Positions 56,051 through 64,000 of a stretch of 64,000 bases of DNA are shown here, in pieces (the stretch's first letter is position 1; each line of letters begins with the position of its first letter). Origin of the DNA: Candidatus Accumulibacter aalborgensis (GTDB lineage Bacteria; Pseudomonadota; Gammaproteobacteria; Burkholderiales; Rhodocyclaceae); NCBI RefSeq assembly GCF_900089955.1, contig NZ_FLQX01000111.1, forward strand, positions 92,106 to 156,105, written 5' to 3'. A program made the translations under genes and the position numbers. Under the pieces are notes generated by a model that had not been told where the DNA came from, ran no database searches, and was given only the letters and a program-made list of their open reading frames with translations.

Positions 56051-56650
56051 ATGCCGGACAATCGCTACAAGCCGCTGCCGTGGACCAGGCTCAAGAGAGG
56101 CGTTCCGTGTTACCTCCCGACAGGCGCAGCGCACTCTCCCGTTGACGCGAATTCACCGGCGCTGGAGGTGATGACGGATTATCGTCGCCTGATGCCGGTC
56201 ACCATTTCGCGCCATGCCTCGCTAGACGACGCTAACCGGGCGATGACGCTGTGCAAGGTGCAATACCTGCTGGTGACCGATGAGCAGCGGCACTTGTTGG
56301 GCATCATCACCGAGGCCGGCACACGCGGCAACCAGCCACTGGCCACGGCCCACAGAATGGGTATCCGCCCCGGCGAACTGGTGGTCGGTCATGTCATGAT
56401 CGACAAGCACGATGATGCTGACGTAATGCACCTCAGAGACGTCATGGCGGCCAAGGTCGGCAACGTCGTGGCCACGCTAAAGGAGTTGGGGACGCCGTTT
56501 TGCCTGGTCGTCGACCACGATCAGGAAGACCACCACGTGCTGTGCGGGGTATTCTCACTGGCGCGGATCCAGCGGCAGATGGGCCTTGAGCCGCAAAACG
56601 AGGAAATCGCGCAGACCTTCTCGCAGGTGGTCAGCACGCTGGGGCACTGA
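56051..56650 (+). CDS. CBS-domain protein
   Basis: This 199-residue protein has an AGGAGG site 9 bases upstream. Two CBS-like units: TISRHASLDDANRAMTLCKV with QYLLVTDEQRHLLGIITEAG and, after a linker, AAKVGNVVATLKELGTPFCL with GVFSLARIQRQMG. CBS pairs usually bind adenine nucleotides and regulate partner proteins. The N-terminus (RYKPLPWTRLKRGVPCYLPT) is specific to a subgroup of such proteins. Stand-alone; no partner is obvious. Confidence 0.85.
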   Translation: MPDNRYKPLPWTRLKRGVPCYLPTGAAHSPVDANSPALEVMTDYRRLMPVTISRHASLDDANRAMTLCKVQYLLVTDEQRHLLGIITEAGTRGNQPLATAHRMGIRPGELVVGHVMIDKHDDADVMHLRDVMAAKVGNVVATLKELGTPFCLVVDHDQEDHHVLCGVFSLARIQRQMGLEPQNEEIAQTFSQVVSTLGH

Positions 56651-56672
56651 CTGCCGCCGGCTCGCCCTCCGT

Positions 56673-59042
56673 TCACTCGGCGGCCCGCAGCGGGTCGAAC
56701 AGGAAATAGCGGTTACACCCTTCCCGCTTGGCCAGGTACATTGCCTGGTCGGCATGGCGCAGCAACACTTCGGGGTCGGCACCGTCATCGGGGAAAACCG
56801 TAATCCCGGCACTGCCCGAAACGCCGACCAGTTCGCCATCGAGTTCATAGCTCCGCCTGGCGGCGTCGAGCACGCGCTCGACGACCTCAAGCCCTTGTTC
56901 GATGTCGATGAGGTCGTTCAACAGGATGACGAATTCGTCACCCCCCAGGCGTGCGATGGTGTCGGATTCGCGCAGGATAGCCACCGCGCGCTGGGCAAAC
57001 TCGACCAGCAGCCGGTCACCACAGGCGTGCCCAAAGCGGTCGTTGACCGCCTTGAAACCATCCAGATCGAGCAGACAGATGGCCAACCGGGTCTCCTTGC
57101 GCCTGGCTGCGGCGATCGACATGTGCAGTCGGTCGTTGAGCAGCGCCCGGTTGGGCAAATCGGTCAGCAGATCGAAGTGTGCCAGTTTCTCCAGGCGCTT
57201 CTCGTGCTCCTTGTGCAGGGTGATGTCGGAAAAAATGCCGAGGTAATGGCCCGTGCGGTCATCCTCGCCAGGCACCGCTGAAAAGGTCAGCAGCTCGGCG
57301 TACAGTTCGCCATTCTTCTTGCGGTTCCAGATGTCGCCCTGCCAGTCCCCGTTCTGTTTGACCGTCGCCCACATGGCGTCGTAGCACTCCTGGCTCTGGT
57401 GCCCGGCCATGAGGATCGCCGGCGTCTGGCCGAGTGCATCCGCGCGGCTGTACCCGGTGATGGTAGTGAAGGCGGCGTTCACATCGACGATGATCCCCTC
57501 CGCATCGGTGATCAGGATTCCCTCGCGGGCGTGCGAGAAGACGCTGGCGGTCAGGCTGAGCTGTTCCGCCGCGTCGTGGCGTTCGCTGACGTCGAAGCAC
57601 GCGCCCAGGTAGCCGGCGAACTGGCCATCAAGGTCGAAAAATGGTCGGCCGACGTCAAGAATCCAGCGGTATTGGCCATCGCGGCGCTGCAGTCGGTACT
57701 CCATGGAAAAGGCTCGCCGCGCCTCGAAGTCCCGCAGATAGTCGCTGACACAGCGCTCGCGATCGTCAGGGTGCACACCTTCCACCCAGCCTTCGCCGAC
57801 TTCCTGAGCCAGGCTGCGGCCCCTGAACTCGAGCCAGGTGGCGTTGAAATAGTCACAGCGTGCATCGAGGCCGGAGCGCCAGATCATGGCCGGGAAATGC
57901 TCCAGCACCGTCAGGTAGAAATCGTTCGACTGGCGCAACTTTTCCTGGCTCTCCGTGAGATCGGCCGTGCGCTCGGCTACGCGCTTTTCGAGACCATCGC
58001 GGGCGGCCAGCAATTCCTGATCGGCGGCCTCCCAGCGGCGGGTCACGCGGATCGCAATGATCAATCCGATGCTCCCGGTCAGGAGCAGGATGACGGCGAC
58101 CAGCGCGGTGATCTGCCGGGTGGCCGTTGCATATTCGGCCATCACTTCATCGAGCCGGCGCGACAGGATCAGCGTCCATCCCGAATCGAGCCGGTGGGCA
58201 AAACCAAGCCACTCGCTGCCCGACGCCTCGGACCAGACGGCAAACTCGGTGCGTTGTCCGCTGATCCGCATTTTCTCCAGCAGCGGGTGCGCCACTTTCC
58301 TACGTTCCACGGCGTCGCCGGCCGCTTCGCCGAGACTGTGGCCGATGAGCAAGCCCTGCCCATCGACCAGCATGGCATGGTCGAAGGGGGCAATCTGCGC
58401 CTGGCCGACCATCTTCGAGAGATGGCCGAGCGGTACGACACCCGCCAGGTGGGCGAAGAGTTCCCCCTCGCGATTGATCAGCGGGATGTCGATGACCACC
58501 GCAGGAATCCCATCGGCCCCGATGATGCTGTCGGAGACCGTCCTGCTGCGGGTCCGTGTCGCTTCCCGAAAGTAGGCACGATCGGCGAGGTTGTACTTGC
58601 GCAGCGACCGCTGCACCTTGTAGGGGTGGGCGAGATAGTGGTCGCCATTCGGCAGCAGGACGGCGGCGACAGCAATGTGATGGTTCGCGCCTGCCAGCAA
58701 CGCATCGAGCACACGGCGCTTGCCCACGTCGACGTCGCCGGGAATGCCGTTGATGGCGGGGCGAACGCGATCGACCGCCGACAGCGACGAGAATTCGGGC
58801 AGCCGTGCGGTAAACGCGAGCAGTTCGTCGTCGTTGGCAAGCTCCTGTTCGATCACTCGCGCGATGCTTTCAACCAGTGCACGGTGGTCGGACGACCAGC
58901 GCTCGATGGCCAGTTGCTCGTGCCAGCGGCCAACCAGCAGCCAGACCGCCGCCACGGCGACCAGTGCGGGCATCGCGAAGGCGAACATGATTTTCTGCTT
59001 GCGGGTCATCAGTACACCGGCTCTCCCAAGTGGCACGCTCAT
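56673..59042 (-). CDS. Membrane diguanylate cyclase with dCache and PAS domains
   Basis: This 789-residue protein: an N-terminal membrane helix (FAMPALVAVAAVWLLVG), a periplasmic double-Cache-like region (~40-330), a second membrane helix (ALVAVILLLTGSIGLIIAI), a coiled coil (KRVAERTADLTESQEKLRQS) and two PAS domains (~370-490 and 500-620). A terminal GGDEF domain follows (ARLGGDEFVILLND) with an RESD inhibitory site five residues before it. It should make cyclic di-GMP in response to an extracellular cue, with product inhibition. No EAL domain. Divergent from nirS. A Met 12 codons in is an alternative start. Confidence 0.92.
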   Translation of the reverse strand: MSVPLGRAGVLMTRKQKIMFAFAMPALVAVAAVWLLVGRWHEQLAIERWSSDHRALVESIARVIEQELANDDELLAFTARLPEFSSLSAVDRVRPAINGIPGDVDVGKRRVLDALLAGANHHIAVAAVLLPNGDHYLAHPYKVQRSLRKYNLADRAYFREATRTRSRTVSDSIIGADGIPAVVIDIPLINREGELFAHLAGVVPLGHLSKMVGQAQIAPFDHAMLVDGQGLLIGHSLGEAAGDAVERRKVAHPLLEKMRISGQRTEFAVWSEASGSEWLGFAHRLDSGWTLILSRRLDEVMAEYATATRQITALVAVILLLTGSIGLIIAIRVTRRWEAADQELLAARDGLEKRVAERTADLTESQEKLRQSNDFYLTVLEHFPAMIWRSGLDARCDYFNATWLEFRGRSLAQEVGEGWVEGVHPDDRERCVSDYLRDFEARRAFSMEYRLQRRDGQYRWILDVGRPFFDLDGQFAGYLGACFDVSERHDAAEQLSLTASVFSHAREGILITDAEGIIVDVNAAFTTITGYSRADALGQTPAILMAGHQSQECYDAMWATVKQNGDWQGDIWNRKKNGELYAELLTFSAVPGEDDRTGHYLGIFSDITLHKEHEKRLEKLAHFDLLTDLPNRALLNDRLHMSIAAARRKETRLAICLLDLDGFKAVNDRFGHACGDRLLVEFAQRAVAILRESDTIARLGGDEFVILLNDLIDIEQGLEVVERVLDAARRSYELDGELVGVSGSAGITVFPDDGADPEVLLRHADQAMYLAKREGCNRYFLFDPLRAAE

Positions 59043-59208
59043 GGCATGGCTATGATTAAAGCACAGAAATGGGTAAGCTAAGCCGCGCTGGTGGCGCTTC
59101 GACCTGGGCGGGTGGTTCTGGGTCGATCCGGAAAGCCAACCTAGATCAAGGAATGGCCATGCACACCAGCGTAAATTCGACGGACTTAGCGACTTGTTAA
59201 CTGCGTGA

Positions 59209-60972
<1,764 letters not shown>

Positions 60973-60981
60973 GCCAGAGGA

Positions 60982-61010
60982 AAAGTCGCGCGAACCACTC
61001 GCGCGACTTT
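60982..61010. terminator. Long perfect hairpin after nirS
   Basis: AAAGTCGCGCGA (60982-60993), a 5-base loop and TCGCGCGACTTT make a 12-base perfect stem 9 bases beyond the stop codon. It ends in a short T-tract and may act with the next hairpin. Confidence 0.75.
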
Positions 61011-61022
61011 GACTTTGATGGC

Positions 61023-61057
61023 AATAAAAAAACGGAGGCTTAGCCTCCGTTTTTTTA
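61023..61057. terminator. Bidirectional rho-independent terminator
   Basis: CGGAGGC (61033-61039), TTA and GCCTCCG, flanked by A7 on the left and T8 on the right. Suited to stop transcription from both nirS and the minus-strand small gene at 61123-61257. Confidence 0.92.
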
Positions 61058-61122
61058 TTGCCTGGCAGACCGGCTGACCCCGGCCGCCGCCATCCGGCAT
61101 GCGGCAAAATCCCCATGTCTTG

Positions 61123-61257
61123 TTACTGCGTCTTGGTGCCTGGCGGCCGATGCCGTGCCAACCAATCGACCAGCAAACCGATGCCTGGCGACGATAAACA
61201 GGCAAGCATGAAAATAACGGTAAAACCGGCTCCCAATACCGGGATGCTCGTGCCCAC
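61123..61257 (-). CDS. Small single-pass membrane peptide (44 aa)
   Basis: This gene starts at GTG exactly where an AGAAGGAGAAGC ribosome-binding site sits 7 bases upstream. The product (MGTSIPVLGAGFTVIFMLAC, then LSSPGIGLLVDWLARHRPPG and KTQ) has a hydrophobic helix followed by a basic tail, predicting an inner-membrane peptide. It reads toward nirS and shares the bidirectional terminator. No family is recognised. Confidence 0.6.
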   Translation of the reverse strand: MGTSIPVLGAGFTVIFMLACLSSPGIGLLVDWLARHRPPGTKTQ

Positions 61258-61780
61258 TTTGCTTCTCCTTCTGCTCGTGAATGGCCTCGTAACGGTCAAG
61301 ACCAGTTTTTCGTTTCGGTGCAGATCGGTGATCTTCCGTACCCGACTTTGATCTGACTATATTTCGTCGACAGACCGGCAGCAAACGATAAAAACTCATG
61401 CTACGGCTGAGGATTTTTCAGCCATGCGACCTGCCCCGGCTCGACTACGTCGCCGTGCTTGCCTGTAATCGGGCTTGCCTGTGGCCGAAAAAAATCAAAC
61501 CGCGTTGCTCTGCTGACCGCCGCCCGAGCAACGCGAACCAACTTGCCAAAGGCATGAAACGGAAGGGCTGGCCCAGCCCTTGATCGGCTATGTGCGTCAG
61601 CAAACAGACGGTGCGCAGGCGCTTCTCGATAATTCGAGCCATCCGAGCCAACTTAGGTGCACTCATTGCACCGTGATCTTGCGCCATGCCTGAGCGAGGC
61701 GCGCTCTTGGCGGAGAAAAAAGTGTATGTCCGGCAGTGCTTGCCAGGGCATCCCTCCCAAGCTCATCCCATGAAAGAACG
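61258..61780. other. Intergenic region without a supported gene
   Basis: No convincing coding sequence is visible on either strand. The minus-strand frame at 61445-61687 has no ribosome-binding site and no recognisable family. A small hairpin GGCTGA-N7-TCAGCC occurs at about 61405-61423. Confidence 0.4.
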
Positions 61781-62395
61781 ATGATGAACAAACTCAACAT
61801 AAAAGCGATCGCCCTGGCGGTCAGTCTCGGTTTCAGTGCCGGCGCAATGGCACAAACGATGTCGAAGACCGATTACACGGCCAGCCAGAACAAGATTTCC
61901 TCCGACTACAAGGCGGCCAAGGCCGCCTGTGCTTCCTTGTCCGCCAACGCCAAGGATATCTGCGTAGCCGAGGCCAAGGGCGGCCAGAAGGTCGCGAACG
62001 CCGAACTCGAAGCCAGCTACAAGCCCACCACGAAAACCCGTTATCAGGCGCGCGTCGCCAAGGCGGAAGCCGACTATGGCGTGGCGAACGAGAAATGCGA
62101 CGACCTGGCCGGCAACGCGAAGGATGTTTGCGTGAAGGAAGCCAAGGCAGCGCAAACGACCGCCAAAGCAGACGCCAAGGCGCAGATGAAGACCACGGCT
62201 GCGAACAGCACGGCCAGCGAGAAAACCACCGATGCGCGCAGCAAGGCGAATACTCAGGCAGCCGACGCCCGCAAGGACGCTACGGCAGACAAGGTTGACG
62301 CTCAGTACGCGGTGGCGAAAGAAAAGTGCGACCCCAAGGCGGGCGCTGCCAAGGATGATTGCTTGGCGCAGGCAAAGGCGCACGCTGGCAAATAG
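61781..62395 (+). CDS. Exported Ala/Lys-rich protein with three Cys-pair modules
   Basis: This 204-residue protein has a cleavable signal peptide (AIALAVSLGFSAGAMA). The mature part has three similar units: YKAAKAACASLSANAKDICV-AEAK, YGVANEKCDDLAGNAKDVCV-KEAK and YAVAKEKCDPKAGAAKDDCL-AQAK, each with two cysteines spaced ~11 residues apart. A long Ala/Lys/Thr-rich coiled helical spacer separates units two and three. Similar proteins are sometimes auto-labelled as TolA-like envelope proteins. Actual function unknown; likely periplasmic. Confidence 0.75.
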   Translation: MMNKLNIKAIALAVSLGFSAGAMAQTMSKTDYTASQNKISSDYKAAKAACASLSANAKDICVAEAKGGQKVANAELEASYKPTTKTRYQARVAKAEADYGVANEKCDDLAGNAKDVCVKEAKAAQTTAKADAKAQMKTTAANSTASEKTTDARSKANTQAADARKDATADKVDAQYAVAKEKCDPKAGAAKDDCLAQAKAHAGK

Positions 62396-62518
62396 TCAGT
62401 CGCCAGTCGAGCAGGCACGGAACACCGACAGCACCCTTCCTGAACCGAGGTCAAGCCTTCTGTTTTCGTGCCGAGCGATCTTCATCATTCAATCAAGTAG
62501 TCGTCAAGAGGAATTCTC

Positions 62519-62782
62519 ATGAAATATTCGATCCTGTTTTCTGCGGTAGTACTGGCCCTGGGTGTGAGCGCGTGCGAGAAAGCGACTGTCGTGACACCCG
62601 CAGTGGTTACTGTTCCCGGACCTGCTGGCCCGACGGGCGCCACGGGATCAACCGGCTCGGTTGGCTCGACTGGTTCGACCGGCGCCACGGGTAGCACAGG
62701 TGGTACCGGCGCTACCGGTGATCGCGGCAAGACCGGCGGTGACACCGTCGTCGTCGTACCCGCTGCCGCGCCCGCACGCTGA
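62519..62782 (+). CDS. Collagen-like lipoprotein
   Basis: This 87-residue protein has a lipobox (LALGVSAC, Cys ~19). A collagen-like Gly-X-Y tract spans about 40 residues ([20 protein letters not shown]...[12 protein letters not shown]) and ends in a hydrophobic tail [12 protein letters not shown]. Ribosome-binding site AAGAGGAATT. Lipid-anchored surface or periplasmic; bacterial collagen-like proteins form triple helices. Proximity to the Cys-module protein may be incidental. Confidence 0.8.
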   Translation: MKYSILFSAVVLALGVSACEKATVVTPAVVTVPGPAGPTGATGSTGSVGSTGSTGATGSTGGTGATGDRGKTGGDTVVVVPAAAPAR

Positions 62783-62957
62783 TCTCCTGGTCGCACGGGA
62801 GCTCTGGCCTGCACAGAGCGGCGGTACAATCGTCGCATTGGCTGCCAGGGATGAGGTGCCGACGTCGGTTGCCGGGAAAGCGACATCGCCGGTAACGCGA
62901 TTCCCGGCCCGGCTTGAACGCGCCGGTTTCTTTGTCTCGACTTGCGGACGCAGTTTA

Positions 62958-63177
62958 GAATCACCTGGCTCGCGCCATTGAGCAAGTCTTCAAGCAGTCG
63001 CTCGCGAGATCGAAGCGGCGCGCGAGGCGCGTCGAGCCCGACAAGCGGGCATGGCGTCAGGCGCGGATCGTTCTTGACACCGACGTATGTTTGTCCGCGC
63101 TCCTGTGGAGCGGCACGCCGTATCGGCTCCTGAACGCAATCCGTCAGCGCAGCGATGTGCAACTCACAAGCGGCTGA
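62958..63177 (+). pseudogene. PIN-domain toxin remnant
   Basis: A startless frame encodes a basic segment and then RIVLDTDVCLSALLWSGTPY with RLLNAIRQRSDVQLTSG and a premature stop. This matches the first strand and active-site Asp (LDTDV) of PIN-family toxins (RIVLDTNVLVSALLW type). The remaining acidic residues are absent. The stop (63175-63177) interrupts what would be the LLDEL helix that follows in relatives. Confidence 0.6.
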
Positions 63178-63501
63178 CAGGACCTGCTGATCGGGCGGCC
63201 ACGCCGGCAGAAGGAACAGGGACTCCGCTGCGATCACGGCAATTTCCACATCTGCTGAGGATCTGCCTCAAGTCGGTTTCATCCGCGGCCAATCCTCCAC
63301 CACCGCCCACATCAGGCATCGTCTGCCGTTCGACGCGGCTTCGAGCGCCCGCCAGCCCGCCAGAACGACCAACCGGGCCACTTTCCAAAAACATATTTTC
63401 TATGCGGCCCGGTCAGCCTCCCCCGGGCTCGTCCAACAAACGGTTCAGATCGTGGCTTCGCTTTTGCGCTGATCACTTCGTGAAGAAGAAGCGGATGGCA
63501 A

Positions 63502-63553
63502 TTGACAGCCATTCGGCGAAAGTATAAAAATATTAGTTGCTAACTATTAGTTG
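63502..63553 (+). promoter_or_regulatory. parDE promoter and repeated operator
   Basis: TTGACA (63502-63507) is a consensus -35. Possible -10 elements (TATAAA at 63523) follow at a short spacing of 15. Downstream, TATTAGTTG occurs twice (63531-63539 and 63545-63553), 14 bases apart, the second adjoining the ribosome-binding site. ParD proteins autoregulate, so these repeats are operator candidates. Confidence 0.5.
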
Positions 63554-63563
63554 GAGGTCAGCC

Positions 63564-63830
63564 ATGCCAACCAGTGTCGCGCTCGGTTCCCACTTCGAGG
63601 AGTTCGTTAAATCGCAACTCTCGTCGGGGCGGTACAACAACGCCAGCGAGGTTGTCCGCGAAGGGCTGCGGATGCTCGAGGACCAGGAAAAGCTGCGAGC
63701 CCTCAAGCTTGAGGCGCTGCGGGCCGAAGTGCAGAGAGGCATCGAAGGCGGGCCGGGCATTCCTGCCGGGCAGGTGTTTCAGAACCTGCGGCGGCGGATC
63801 GACGAAATTGCGACAGGGGAGGCGGAGTGA
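63564..63830 (+). CDS. parD: ParD-family antitoxin
   Basis: This 88-residue antitoxin has an N-terminal ribbon-helix-helix (TSVALGSHFEEFVKSQLSSG, then YNNASEVVREGLRMLEDQEK) and a C-terminal toxin-binding arm (LRAEVQRGIEGGPGIPAGQV). Starts at the ATG after TTGGAGGTC. The stop overlaps the parE start (GTGA). Antitoxin function and DNA binding are expected from the family. Confidence 0.88.
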   Translation: MPTSVALGSHFEEFVKSQLSSGRYNNASEVVREGLRMLEDQEKLRALKLEALRAEVQRGIEGGPGIPAGQVFQNLRRRIDEIATGEAE

Positions 63831-64000
63831 GGCGTCTGGAGTTCTCGCCCGAAAGCCAGACCGACCTGATGGAAATCGCCACTTTCATTGCACGGGACAA
63901 TCCGGCCCGTGCAAGGTCGTTCGCGGATGAGCTTGAAGCCATACCCTTACACATAACTTATTTAGCATATATTTTTTGCATATGTTCGACGCCCCTGACG
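63827..64000 (+). pseudogene. parE: ParE-family toxin, interrupted after ~38 codons
   Basis: Starts at GTG overlapping parD. The first ~38 residues are clear ParE (RLEFSPESQTDLMEIATFIA, then RDNPARARSFADELEA). At about 63941 the sequence changes abruptly to AT-rich DNA (CTTACACATAACTTATTTAG...) with no ParE similarity, and the frame runs off the window. This looks like an insertion, possibly the end of an IS element. A native truncation cannot be excluded. Confidence 0.65.

Larger units (their letters stand above)
62783..63563. other. Region of decayed toxin genes and leader of parDE
   Basis: Apart from the PIN remnant at 62958-63177 and the parDE promoter region (63502-63553), no intact gene is seen. 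The minus-strand frames at 63164-63394 and 63312-63512 are not convincing. Confidence 0.45.

Noticed and set aside
57399..59081. A 560-codon plus-strand frame opposite the GGDEF gene
   Set aside because: It is an antisense shadow. The minus strand has complete GGDEF, PAS and membrane segments.
61445..61687. An 80-residue minus-strand frame as a gene
   Set aside because: There is no ribosome-binding site, no recognisable family, and its composition is not distinctive.

Overview
This is about 64 kb of high-GC DNA from a proteobacterial chromosome, most likely a betaproteobacterium of the Rhodocyclales (Candidatus Accumulibacter or Dechloromonas type). That placement is an inference from gene content: cytochrome cd1 nitrite reductase NirS, a phasin, the dapC-dapD-pilU-dapE-prmB order, UbiX, the rpe-gph-trpE order, and DUF2914/DUF3124/DUF2501 proteins. 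No rRNA is present and there is one tRNA.

Layout. 1-1.2 kb: 3' part of an acyl-AMP ligase/PlsC acyltransferase fusion. 1.3-1.8 kb: brnTA toxin-antitoxin. 2-7 kb: envelope lipoproteins, a DUF2914 membrane protein, a phasin and decayed fragments, including a frameshifted hybrid sensor kinase. 7-24.2 kb: a solid core block with DUF3124, a Gx transporter, ubiX, MFS, mutY, flavin reductase, cold-shock protein, clpS-clpA, an RraA-like gene, an ankyrin gene, dapC, dapD, pilU, dapE, prmB and pepN. It ends at tRNA-Arg(ACG).

24.4-48.3 kb is accessory. It runs from the tRNA to the 3' end of trpE and holds mobile-element remnants, two families of palindromic dispersed repeats, and a two-gene module that looks like an ADP-ribosyltransferase toxin with a small partner. 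It also holds a complete type I restriction-modification operon (hsdM-hsdS-cargo-hsdR-YgjP peptidase), vapBC, a Xre-RES toxin-antitoxin pair, and a large TOTE-type primase/helicase/nuclease protein. Fragments of a second TOTE-like helicase, a PemK toxin and possibly a RAYT transposase lie among them. A few ordinary genes (rlmA, DUF2501, ydcF, yaeQ, a bacteriohemerythrin) and an unrecognised HExxH protein sit in the middle.

48.3-61 kb returns to core genes: the coupled operon rpe-gph-trpE, apaG, secA-argJ, a CBS-domain gene, a dCache-PAS-GGDEF diguanylate cyclase, and nirS with a double terminator. 61-64 kb carries small envelope proteins (a 44-residue membrane peptide, a repeated Cys-pair protein, a collagen-like lipoprotein), a PIN-toxin remnant, and parD with a parE that runs into AT-rich foreign sequence near the right edge.

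The points most worth a second look are the ART-like toxin pair (26.1-26.95 kb), the TOTE protein with its decayed relative (44.3-48.0 kb), the restriction operon whose inserted genes start and end inside a short repeat (31.6-33.4 kb), and the BIME-like repeat pairs around accessory gene junctions.
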